The translations under genes and the position numbers were made by a program. From positions 806,001-870,000 of the forward strand of contig OX637805.1 of the NCBI GenBank assembly GCA_951802425.1: a stretch of DNA of 64,000 nt. The letters are read 5' to 3'. The notes under the pieces are model-generated. The model saw only the letters and a list, made by a program, of their open reading frames with translations, did not search any database and was not told the DNA's origin. Source of the DNA: Clavaria fumosa (lineage: Eukaryota > Basidiomycota > Agaricomycetes > Agaricales > Clavariaceae). Positions 1-12,776 of this stretch are shown here, in pieces; the first letter of the stretch is position 1; every line of letters starts with the position of its first letter.

Positions 1-149
1 TGCGTCCTTTGTATGTGCGCGCCCGTGTTGACGGCGGCAAGTGACGGTGCGCCTGTGACCGTGACGAGTGGTTCAACTCTTCGGTCACGCGTATATCATG
101 TGATCGTATACGATTGCAAGCATGGACTTTGTTTGTTGGCGAAGCGAAA

Positions 150-1088
150 ATGGGTCTGTCCGAGAGAAAAGTCAAGCGGCGCATATCCGCCGACCCTAGG
201 AACCTTGCATGGTCAATGGGTAAGTTCCTCTACTTTTCTTCCATAAACATCTTTATATGAGCACTTCCGGACGAAGATGCGACCAATTTTGGTCAAGCGT
301 TCCTTCTGAAGTCTGGATGGGACCCATCAAAGGGACTGGGAACTGACGGGGCCGGTCGGGCGACGCACATCAAGGTTTCACAGAAACTAGACTTGAAGGG
401 GATCGGAATTCACCAACAAACTGGAGACCTAGCTGGTGCCAGCTCGAAACAGAATGACGAGTTCGAGGAACTACTGAAGAGGCTGAACGATGCAGCTGAG
501 GAGGAGCAATGTGCGAGATCCACATCGGGGTCGGATTCCAGAAGCGGAAGTCCAGCTACATCGAAGAACGTTTCCTCCAAGGCAACCAAGAAACGGAAGA
601 GAAGCGCGGATGTAGCCACCGTCCTCGAAAAGGGCAAGAAATTTGCGAAAAGCAGCTCAGCTTTGGCGGTGCACTCGGATGGAAAGGAATGTAATTCATC
701 GGCCACCCCCCAAAGGAACTGGAAGAATCGCGAGTCGTCGGATGGCCCAATTTTAGAAGGCTCTCGTCGCAATCCACCTCATTCAAAAACGTGAGTGTAC
801 ACGATTCACCCTTACCTTCATCCGTGCAGCTGACCTCCTGTGTCGTTCAGACGTCACGCTAAGCGGAGGGCATCATTAAACTTGGCTTCGATTTCGCCTG
901 CCGCCATGTCGGAGATCTTAAGCGTCTCAAGGCACTCGACGACAGCACCGAGCCCTCTGTCAACCGGCAGCTGCTCGAGTCCTCGCACCCCACAAGATCC
1001 ATTCGTCTCAGCGACGCTCACGACATCATCTAAAAGTGTCGCTGCATACTTACAAGAGCGACTTTTAGCAAAGAAGCGGCCATCATAG
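150..1088 (+). CDS. PXR1: G-patch protein, PinX1/Gno1 (Pxr1) family
   Basis: Three exons: 150-219, 277-790 and 851-1088, with GTAAGT and GTGAGT donors. The N-terminus, MGLSERKVKRRISADPRN, followed by LAWS, is the signature start of the PinX1/Pxr1 family. A G-patch follows across the first intron (FGQAFLLKSGWDPSKGLG). The remainder is Lys/Ser-rich and low in complexity, as expected for a nucleolar protein. Known family members act in pre-rRNA and snoRNA processing with the helicase Prp43, and the human member also inhibits telomerase. About 273 residues, close to the family size. A broken copy of exon 1-2 sequence lies at 7325-7585. The family call is firm; the function is inferred from the family. 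Confidence 0.88.
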
Positions 1089-1720
1089 GCGGCTGGCAAC
1101 ACTACATGTACGCGAAAGCTCAGATTTCCAGTACCGCAATCAGAGATGGTCTTGCCCCCGACCACTTTTCCCACGTAACCACCATCCCAACTGACAGATG
1201 CGGAGTTACCACCCTTCGAGCCTCCCGTCCCACCATGAATAAAGGAATCACAACTACGCACATTAACCTACAAATCACTAACCCCTCCATAACCATAGAC
1301 GAACCGCGTCTTTGTCGTAGCCACGTATGGCGGTATAAAAATGGTGATGATAAAGATAAAACTTTTCCCACGTGTGACGTCTGTCAGTTTTGCCTAAGGA
1401 TCTGGCCTGACTGAAGTGATCGAGAAGCAGAACCACTTTTATTTCCGATTGTCGCGAAGGTTATCCTTGTTTCGTGTAGAAGAAATGACGGTACAGAAGA
1501 GACCAGAGACAAACCCAGCTGGTGCGACATATTAGACGAATTGATGTGACAAACTGGTCTGATCTCTGCAGTTGCAGTTAATTTTGAATCCGAGGACGCC
1601 GAGATCGCAGCAGGCTGCGCGTGGGACATACGTTACAGCCTCTGGCAGTTATAATAATATTTTGAAATAAACGGACAGGAACTCTTCTTCTGCTGAACAA
1701 CTCAACCACATCGCGGAATC
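1089..1720. other. Intergenic, G-patch gene to P450 A
   Basis: No gene is supported here. Several short open frames lack family features. AT-rich sequence around 1650-1672 (ATAATAATATTTTGAAATAAA) lies about 50-70 bases before the P450 start and may hold its core promoter. This interval is the part missing between the G-patch fragment and the P450 in the inverted copy downstream. Confidence 0.5.
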
Positions 1721-3869
1721 ATGGGATTGGACCTGCTCACAATTGCACTGTCCTCGCTTGTTGCTCTCGCAGCCATAATCTTTTACTCATTCAAGCCACG
1801 CCCGCTCCCAGACATCCCGCACAACACTCATCTACCATGGATGAGCGGCGATATCTCTTTCTTTCGCGAGGTGACTGAAAAAACAAGATGTCTGGCGCTA
1901 CCATTCGAAATAATGGCAGAAAAGTTTGGTCCGATATCCCAGGTATGTTCATGTCGGTTGAAGTAAATTGTCCTATTCAGTGCGTTGCGTCCTAGGTCAT
2001 TTTTGGCCCTGGGAGAGGTTGGATTAGCAAATACCTTGGTTTCGGGAAGATCGTGGTCGTTTTATCTGTGAGTGATCCCTTGCTAATGCAACAAATAATA
2101 AAGATTACATCCTGATTCCATCGTTCAAAGGATACACAAGAGATTTATGATATCCTCGTCAACCGTGCTACGGAATTTGACAGAGCAGACATAACCTCTA
2201 AGTTGTCAGTCCCGTGATTTTTGCGAAGTTTTGAAACATGTGTTGATTGGTTCAACTGAAAAGATTTCATGCGACTGTACCTGAAGGAATGATCAGTTTG
2301 CCTACCAATAGCATGTTCAAACACCACAAGCGCTGGTGAGCAACAGGTTCCGTCTGCGTCGCACCATTTTGATGGATTCACTCTACTTAGGCTTGCGTTG
2401 TCGATGACCGCCCCGTATCTAGCTCGCATGGTTCCAAGAATGACAGAAAGCGTTATGGAGATGATACAACTATGGTCCCTTTCCTCAGAAAGACTGAAGA
2501 AAGAAGGATCTGCAGACCGTGCTTTCAACGCCATGGATGACATTCGACTCTCAAGCATCGATGTAATAACATCTATCACCTTTGGAGCCTCGTTCAACAG
2601 CATCCCAAACGCTATCAAACTGATGGAATCCGACCCCAAAGCCACCGCATCCCAACGCCCTCCTACTCCCGCTTTGGCTCGTGCGCTCGAGCAACTCCTC
2701 GAGACTATTGGCAGGAACGTTCTCTTCCCCTTCCCTTCACTCCTTACATGGTGGACTAGGACTTTCGACACGGAATGGAACCATGCTCGCAAGGTAGTCT
2801 ACGAATTTCTTGAGAAAAAACTTGATAGGGCACGGGAGGCTCACGAATCATCGGAACAATACGAGGAGAAACGCAGTGCCCGTCTGGCTGACAATGTCCT
2901 CGATATGATTCTTGAGAAAGAGAAGGAGGATCACCTTAAGGGAGAAGACCCACTAAGCAAGAATGAAATCCTCGACGAACTGGCCACTTATGCGCTTGCA
3001 GGTTCAGAGAGTACGTATTTGAATACCGAGGCATTGCCGCTCCGTCCCACCTGACGCACCCGCCCTCGCAGCGACGGCGACCACCATCCAATGGGCAGTC
3101 AAAATCCTGTCTCACCATCCACAAGTCCAGTACAAACTCCACGAAGAGCTCGTAGACAAGCTCCCACCTCCCGGTCAGCGAACAGCGACCTTCGAGGAAC
3201 TCTCAAGCACCGAACGTCTACCTTACCTTTCTGCTGTCGTGTACGAAATGCTACGTGTCTCTCGGACCGCAGTCGCCGCAATGCGAGACGCGACGTGCGA
3301 TACCACCCTGCTCGGACACCCGATACCGAAAGGCACTACAGTAGTGCTGTTATTGGCGTATACCCAACGGTATGAGTCTGCGTCGTATAAAGCCATTTCG
3401 GATGGACTAGACGGAGCGAGGAGTGATAGTAGCAAGAAGAGCGGGCGGAAAGTCGGGTATTGGGATGAGGGGGATTGTGATGTGTTTAAGCCAGAGAGGT
3501 GGTTGACGGCTTCCGGAGCGTTCGATCCTAATGCGGGACCGTGGATGCCATTCTCGTTTGGCTTTCGCGGTTGTTTTGGATTGAAATTAGCGGTGAGCAG
3601 GTCGATTTTCTTGTTTGCACTTTCCCCTAATTATGATTTTTTCCTCCTCCGCTCCTGAACTCAAAATCTTCACTCAGATCCTGGAATTGCGTATGTACTT
3701 GGCATTGATTCAATCGTCTTTCTTCCTCGACAAGGTGCCTGAGGAGTTCGACAGTATGGCTGCGATCGAGACAGTGACGACCCACCCAACACAATGCTAC
3801 GTCAGGCCAATCCCATGGGAGTCCGAATTGTCATCCAGGATGTCAAGTGTTAATGCAACGCCCAACTGA
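1721..3869 (+). CDS. Cytochrome P450, copy A
   Basis: Seven exons: 1721-1942, 1996-2067, 2131-2204, 2264-2335, 2391-3010, 3072-3592 and 3678-3869. They join in frame to about 590 residues with no internal stop. Residues 1-25 form a hydrophobic ER anchor, followed by a proline-rich hinge (PRPLPDIP). The I-helix region is split by intron 5 (ALAGSES then ATTIQW). The K-helix ExxR is EMLR, the PERW motif is present, and the heme loop is FSFGFRGCFG with its cysteine ligand. Such enzymes are ER monooxygenases using NADPH-P450 reductase; the substrate cannot be told from sequence. The gene is the mirror partner of the P450 at 5107-7223. The best context clue is the halogenase at 10-12.4 kb. Confidence 0.9.
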
Positions 3870-5106
3870 TTTTTAATAACGATATAGTTGTAATGGTAAC
3901 CACCAGTTATCACTGTTGTATATCACCCGCCATTCTTGTTTGTTGTCCATGCGTCACTTGCTGCTATTCAATATCATGTATCACCTACTTGTTACGGCCA
4001 TTCCTGCACCATCATGCATCATGTGTGGTGGCGTGTCATCAGCCTGATGCTAGTGATGCTGAGTGGTGTGTCATGTGTTTACCAGTGACCAAGTGTGAAG
4101 GCAAAGGGTGCATGAGGGGTGTAATTGGGATGTGTTGGGGGTTTAGGTCATTGATGGATTGATAGGGAGACCTAGTGTTTGTGTAGCTGAGTGTCAAATG
4201 TTGGTAAGAGGCTTTACGGTTTGTAGATAATCAAGAGGGGTTGTTAGGGCTCCAAGAAATTTGGGAGTGTGTGAGGGTTATGAGATGATTCTCAAGGGTT
4301 CATTAGAGGACTATGGGTGTGAAATGGGTGGAGAAATGAATGGGTCATGACAGAATCTCAGTTAATTCTCAGATTGTGGATTCTGAGCCAGTCATGTCCC
4401 AGGGTCATTTTGTTTTTTGCCTACATGAATTCAGTGATTTCTGCATGTCCAGCAATGTTTATGACAAAACTGTTCCAATGTTTGGAACTTTTCAATTACA
4501 TAGGGTGTAACTCATGAATAAAATTATTATAAATGAAGTTATAAGAATATATATGTAAGTGGCATGCTACTGCATATAGTTCATGACAGTGCCAATTTTA
4601 AAAATATTTCATCAATTTTTGCCTGTCATATGAACATTTTTCTTCAGGATATCATTGGCACAGTTTTATTGCAGGTGAACTTTGGCTCCCAAGCCATAAA
4701 AGTGCTTAGTGTAGCCCCCCTTTTGCCTTGAGTACTGCCTGAATTGTCCTAGGCATGCTCTCAATTATGGTTACAAGTAGACATGGTTGCAGTCATGTAG
4801 CCAGCCAAGGTCACAATACTGGCGGCAAGTTATAACAATTTGAATAAGCTCAAAATATGAGATCTATGAGAATTGAAGCCGGAAAGAGTGGTTACAAACC
4901 CATGGGAGTTATGAAATCAATTATCCTGTCAACACGAACGGAAACGAAAGACTGTAAGTAAGTCTAGCTCTCACGAGAGTGAAGGAATCAATGTATCTAA
5001 CGCATATTAGGAAAGTGCGGACAGCAGAGCGGGTGGGTACCCCGAAGGGGAGCGTGGGGGGTAGGTATGTGTTTGAATGTCCAATAGTATAAAACACTTG
5101 AATCGC
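3870..5106. other. Spacer between the two inverted P450 genes
   Basis: About 1.2 kb without a supported gene. The two P450 copies stop resembling each other near 3860 and 5090, so the spacer is unique sequence and not part of the repeat. Its left half contains many GTGT/GGTG-rich stretches. Its right half is AT-rich (4440-4680) and contains a probable transposase relic at 4706-4775. Confidence 0.6.
4706..4775 (-). pseudogene. Relic of a Tc1/mariner transposase C-terminus
   Basis: On the minus strand this stretch reads IESMPRTIQAVLKAKGG followed closely by a stop. The pattern SMPRxxQAVxxAKGG just before the stop is how many Tc1-like transposases end. Nothing upstream in this frame extends the match, so at most a short C-terminal piece survives. 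The stretch is brief and the call rests on remembered family pattern, so confidence is low. Confidence 0.35.
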
Positions 5107-7223
5107 CTACCACAATTCGGGCTCCCACGGGATTGGCCTGACGTAACATTGTATTGGGTGGGTCGTCACTGTCTCGGTCGCAGCCATACTGTCAAACTCC
5201 TCAGGTACCTGGTCGAGGAAGAAAGACGATTGAATCAATGCCAAGTACATACGCAATTCCAGGATCTGAGTGAAGATTTTGAGTTCAGGAGCGGAGGAGG
5301 AAAAAATCATAATTAGGGGAAAGTGCAAACAAGAAAATCGACCTGCTCACCGCTAATTTCAATCCAAAACAACCGCGAAAGCCAAACGAGAATGGCATCC
5401 ACGGTCCCGCATTAGGATCGAACGCTCCGGAAGCCGTCAACCACCTCTCTGGCTTAAACACATCACAATCCCCCTCATCCCAATACCCGACCCTCCGCCC
5501 GCTCTTCTTGCTACTATCACTCCTCGCTCCGTCTAGTCCATCCGAAATGGCTTTATACGACGCAGACTCATACCGTTGGGTATACGTCAATGACAGAACG
5601 ACTGTGGTGCCTTTCGGTATCGGGTGTCCGAGCAGGGTAGTATCGCATGTCGCGTCCCGAATCGCGGCGGCTGCAGTCCGAGAGACACGCAGGATTTCGT
5701 ACACGACAGCAGAGAGGTAAGGTAGACGTTCGGTACTTGAGAGTTCCTCGAAGGTCGCTGTTCGCTGACCGGGAGGTGGGAGCTTGTCTACGAGCTCTTC
5801 ATGGAGTTTGTACTGGACTTGTGGATGGTGAGACAGGATTTTGACTGCCCATTGGATGGTGGTCGCCGTCGCTGCGAGGGCGGGTGCGTCAGGTGGGACG
5901 GAGCGGCAATGCCTCGGTATTCAAATACGCACTCTCTGAACCTGCAAGCGCATAAGTGGCCAGTTCGTCGAGGATTGCACTCTTGCTTAGTGGGTCTTCT
6001 CCCTTAAGGTGATCCTCCTTCTCTTTCTCAAGAATCATATCGAGGACATTGTCAGCCAGACGGGCACTGCGTTTCTCCTCGTATTGTTCCGACGATTCGT
6101 GAGCCTCCCGTGCCCTATCAAGTCTTTCCTCAAGAAATTCGTAGACTACCTTGCGAGCATGGTGCCATTCCGTGTCGAAAGTCCTAGTCCACCATGTAAG
6201 GAGTGAAGGGATAGGGAAGAGAGCGTTCCTGCCAATAGTCTCAAGGAGTTGCTCAAGCGCATGAGCCAAAGCGGGAGTAGGAGGGCGTTGCGATGCTGTG
6301 GCTTTGGGGTCGGATTCCATCAGTTTGATAGCGTTGGGGATGCTGTTGAACGAGGCTCCGAAGGTGATGGATGCTATTACATCGATGCTTGAGAGTCGAA
6401 TGTCATCCATGGCGTTGAAAGCACGGTCTGTAGATCCTTCTTGCTTCAGCCTTTTTGAGGAGAGGGACCATAGTTGTATCATCCCCATGACGCATTCTGT
6501 CATTCTTGGAACCATGCGAGCTAGATACGGGGCCGTCATTGACAATACAAGCCTAAGTGGAAAGAGTCGGTCAAAATGACGCGTCGCAGACGGAATCTAT
6601 CACTCACCAGCGCTTATGATGCCTGAACATGCTATTGGTAGGCAAACTGATCATTCCTTCAGGTACAGTCGCATGAAATCTATTTAGTTGAGCCAATTAT
6701 CACACGTTTCAAAACTTCGCAGAAATAACGGGACTGACAGCTTGGAGGTTAAGTCTGATCTATCGAATTCCGCAGCACGGTTGACAAGGATATCATAAAT
6801 CTCTTGTGTATCCTTTGAACGATGGAATCAGGATCTAATTTCTATTATTTGTCGCATAAGCATGCAAGGGATCACTCACAGATAAAACGACCATGATCTT
6901 CCCGAAACCAAAGTATTTGCTAATCCAACCTCTACCAGGGCCAAGAACGACCTAGAGTGCAGCGCGCGACTCACTGTGAATAGGTCAATTTCTTTTGACG
7001 GGCATGAACATACTTGAGATATTGGACCAAACGTCTCTGCCATTATGTCGAATGGTAGCGCCGGACATCTTGTTCTCTCAGCCACCTCTCGAATGAAAGA
7101 GATATCTCCGCTCATCCATGGTAGATGACTGTTGCGCGGGATGTCTGGGAGCGGGTGTGGCTTGAGCGAGTGATAGATGAAGGCCGCGACAAAAACAAGT
7201 AAGGACAGTGTGACGATGAGCAT
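5107..7223 (-). CDS. Cytochrome P450, copy B (inverted duplicate)
   Basis: Same seven-exon structure as copy A on the opposite strand, starting at 7223 and ending at 5107. All introns keep GT-AG ends at the same positions. The ER anchor, hinge, EMLR counterpart (EILR), PERW and FSFGFRGCFG heme loop are all intact. The coding copies are nearly identical in exons 5-7 and diverge more in the anchor (residues 1-25) and introns. The C-terminus ends earlier (PELW, stop) than in copy A because of a few changes near the stop. An intact frame after visible divergence suggests both copies are, or recently were, under selection. Redundant or slightly different oxidation steps in one pathway are possible. 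Confidence 0.88.
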
Positions 7224-7324
7224 TTGCGTTGTGGTTCAGCAGAACCGTGAATTTAACTGGCTGTTTCGAATTGTCGATTGCCAGACTGTCCTACGCGACG
7301 ACTGGGCAATTAATACAGCCGCAG

Positions 7325-7585
7325 ACTTCGTCTTTTTGTTCGAGCTAGCACCAATCAGGTCTCCAGTTCATTGATGAATTCCGATCATCTTAAAGCCTAG
7401 TTTCTGCGGATCCTTGATGTGCGTCGCTCGACCCGTCCTGTCAGTTTCCAGTCTTATTGACAGGTCCCATCCCGACTTAAGAGGGAACGCTTGACCAAAT
7501 TTGGGCGCATCTTTGTTCAGAAGCGCTCATATGAAAATGCTCATGGAACAAAACAGCGGAACTTACCCATTGACCAAGCAGGGTT
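7325..7585 (-). pseudogene. Fragment of the G-patch (PXR1) gene
   Basis: The reverse complement aligns to about 200-455 of the window: the end of exon 1, all of intron 1 including its GTAAGTTCC donor, and the first part of exon 2. There are many substitutions and an in-frame TGA where the source has a CAA codon. The rest of the gene is absent. It lies about 100 bases upstream of P450 copy B and marks the outer limit of the inverted duplication. It cannot encode a working protein. Confidence 0.85.
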
Positions 7586-8797
7586 TCAGGCCCAGTGAAA
7601 ATTCCGCAGGTTTGGAGTAATGCAAACCAGTCTACATTTATTGACTTGATACAATATGAATTTCAGGGGTGCAACTTCTCTCTCGGGTCCATGAACTTGG
7701 TTTCCGTGTGTGGGAGAGCCATGCTGGGGGGCCACTCTTCGACAAAAGACTAGCGTGCAGGATAAACAGGTCTAATTCCAAGCTGTGGTTAGGCATATCG
7801 AGGGGTGGAGGAGTGAGTCACAGACGCGAAACAGCAAGCGATGACCTAAGGGGATGGATCAACCGTAGGGCCGCCAGACGGCGAGGCTGACCTTTTTTCC
7901 AGATGCAGGGCGGCAACGGCATCCCCCGAGCGCCAGTAGCGAAGCAATTTTCAATAACCAAGAACCTTTATGACGTAGGCCGACGCAGGCAGAGGTACAA
8001 CGACCCAAGAATCTCTTCGAGAGAGACAAAGCCAGGACCTCTCATTGTGGACAGGTCTTTTTTCGAGAGATGGGCTATCATGGGATCTGCAAGGACCGTC
8101 CGCTGTTTATGGAAGTGAAGAAGAGTTTCTCACACCTTTCACGATCCAAAGATCTGAGTACCACGGAAACAAAACACGATCGCGGGGTCGTGACGCGATT
8201 TTCAACAGTGGCTGTTGCCAGGCACGTTTAGGCCATCAATGCATCGGCCATCTCCTTGTCATCACTGCCTCGTCCCCGGGTCATCATCGCCGCCCGCAAC
8301 TGCGTCAATCCCTCTCGCTACCCTCATTCCGCCCGGCGCTCCCTACGCCGTTTGCCACCTGGGCTCTGGTAGCCCACACCACCTGCGACCCGCCTGATGC
8401 TACCTGCCCGGCGTGGTGTAGCGCGGGCAGTGTGGGACCACATCTAACGCCACTATGCGCGGTCTGTACCTTATGCGGCCGCCTGGCACTACACCCTGTG
8501 CATGGTTACCGGGCATCACCTGGACATTGCCTTTACGACGACTAGCGTCCCCTGCGCTTTGCCCGCGCTGCTTGGCACCACCTGCGCTGCCTAGGCCCCG
8601 CACACAATTCCTTCGCCACCTGTACCCCGCCCTTGACCGCTTCTGGCCACCACTATCCTTGTTTGGCAGCAGTCCCAGCAACTGCGGCAGCGATGGCCCA
8701 GGTCCCCCAATGTGGTCTATGACCCACAGCGGGGATTTGGGCCAACGATTTGTTGCAGGAGTGGCAGCGGTGATGGTGCCGACAACGGTGGTAGCGG
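7586..8797. other. Gene-free stretch with a C-rich low-complexity part
   Basis: No gene is supported. From about 8220 to 8700 the plus strand is very rich in C, with recurring CACCTG, CCCGCC and GCCACC words. The open frames there look like a side effect of base composition. This may be a decayed minisatellite or degraded coding sequence. Confidence 0.45.
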
Positions 8798-9178
8798 TGT
8801 GACTAGTATGAGATGGGCAAGGAGTGACAGCAGGAGGGAAAAAGAAATTAATGATGATATGAGAATTGTGATGCGTTTCAGCCAGAGAGGTGGTTGACCG
8901 CTGCGGGAGCTATGGATACCATTATTCTCGTCTGGCCCTCGTGATTGTCGATTGTCTTGGAGGATTGAAATTGGCGGTGAGCAGTTCGATTTTCTTGTTT
9001 TGCATATTCCTCTAATTATGTTTTTTTCTTCCGTACCTGATCACAAAATCTTCATTCAAATTCTAGAATTGCGTTTGTACTTGGCAAGTGTCTCTCTTTC
9101 TCGACAAGGTATATGAGGAGTTTGAACAGTGACGAACCAATACAATGCTTTGTCTAACCAATCCCCGTGGCAGTCGGG
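8798..9178 (+). pseudogene. Decayed third P450 fragment
   Basis: Aligns with about 3400-3820 of copy A. It keeps the PERW block (AGCCAGAGAGGTGGTTGAC), a damaged heme-loop region, the GCGGTGAGCAG intron start, the intron itself, and the start of the last exon. The heme loop is interrupted by indels and stops, so the fragment is non-functional. Same orientation as copy A. It shows that the P450 locus was duplicated at least twice. Confidence 0.8.
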
Positions 9179-9971
9179 AAAATGGACTATTAGATTATTG
9201 GTCGCTACACGATAAATATATGGGAAGATGTCAATCCGCAACGAATGGACCACGCCGGGAAGTTGACCTCGAGAGTAAGATATAGCACAGATGAAGTACT
9301 TGTAACAGAACGGAGATTCCTCGCCCGATCTCCCATTAAGATGACGAGAACGAGTAAATACCAACTCTCCGCGTATGAACGACATGATCACATAAATCCA
9401 AGCTACTGCATCACAGTAATCGAAGCGAAGAAGGAGGAAGTCCGAACAGGTGGTGAGCACCACGCAGACGATGTCCGCGTTTTGGAAATTACGTTTATGT
9501 AAAATAAACCTCCGCATAATGAAGGAAATTCTCGAAGCTGAAGCGAGCACCGGAGGCGTGGCGAACGGGTGTTGACCGAGCGCTAGGCCAGAGGCGACGA
9601 CAACCACAGTCGTGATAACGGACAGGCGGTGGCACGGAGGCGACTACTTTCAGACTGCCCTAAAATGGGGGGTTAGGTTTCGCTCCCACGTGGAAACGTT
9701 CACAGTGCTGAGCACTGAGTACTGAGTACTGAGTACTTTCACAGTCTGCTTTCAGTCTCACACAAAGGTTAGCATCCTACCTTCGCAGGGTAACTAAACC
9801 TGAGGTGATGGTGCCAAAATATGCAAGTGAGCCCATGCTAGTCGAAGCAAATTCATGTCGTGATGCAACGAGTCGTTGTATTGTTGTAGTGGTGTCTATT
9901 ACAAGGAAGGAAGAGACATTTAGGCGTTTGGGTACCGGAACATTGCCTGCGAATACTGCCGAAGTATCAAA
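9179..9971. other. Intergenic before the halogenase 3' end
   Basis: No convincing gene. A minus-strand open frame (9607-9056) overlaps the P450 relic in antisense and has no family features. A short tandem repeat of ACTGAGT sits at 9713-9736. Confidence 0.5.
9713..9736. repeat. Short tandem repeat, 7-bp unit ACTGAGT
   Basis: About three and a half copies of ACTGAGT in a row. No role is evident. Confidence 0.7.
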
Positions 9972-12382
<2,411 letters not shown>

Positions 12383-12776
12383 GGAAATCATCCAAGAGCC
12401 AAGCGACCTAGTTGTTTCACGGATCTTAGCGTGGATAACTGAGCTGAGACGCGCTGCCTGAATCCATATTTGGTAATCTCGTTCGTGAGATGTGAATGAT
12501 GTTTCGTAGCCAGAAATTGCACAACGACTGTTTGTGCGTTTGGATTAACGCAAAAAATCCCTTTTATCAAAACGCAGTTTGAGTTGAAATGCCTCCAGAA
12601 TGGGAAACGGCTTGTGCTCGCAACAAGCCACCGCAACCAAAAAACAATTGACGCGCCTGTTACCGATCACGTGAATATGTGACAATCATTGTCACCCGAG
12701 AACGTGACAGTTTGGCGTCGTTGACCACACACGTCGCGCTCACTCCGCTTGAGCCACCACAGGCTTGCTCAGTACT
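12383..12776. promoter_or_regulatory. Divergent promoter, halogenase and Spt21-like gene
   Basis: About 390 bases separate two genes transcribed away from each other. The region contains TCACGTGA at 12667-12674, an E-box-like palindrome. It also has a perfect 17-bp dyad, GTGACAATCATTGTCAC, at 12679-12695, with another GTGACA shortly after. These are plausible binding sites for bHLH or bZIP regulators; the binding proteins are unknown. Confidence 0.45.

Larger units (their letters stand above)
1690..7260. repeat. Large inverted duplication with P450 genes as arms
   Basis: Left arm is roughly 1690-3860, right arm roughly 5090-7260, with about 1.2 kb of unique DNA between. The arms share exons, introns and part of the 5' flank. 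The order G-patch fragment then P450 is kept in the right arm, but the roughly 1.2 kb that separates them in the left arm is missing. Confidence 0.85.

Noticed and set aside
3893..4162. Cys-rich 89-codon open frame after P450 copy A
   Set aside because: No motif, signal sequence or matching copy at the other arm; composition explains it.
8045..8545. 166-codon plus-strand open frame
   Set aside because: Lies in the C-rich tract; the protein is compositionally biased and overlaps several equally open frames.
9056..9607. 183-codon minus-strand open frame
   Set aside because: It overlaps the decayed P450 fragment in antisense and shows no family motif or sensible intron pattern.
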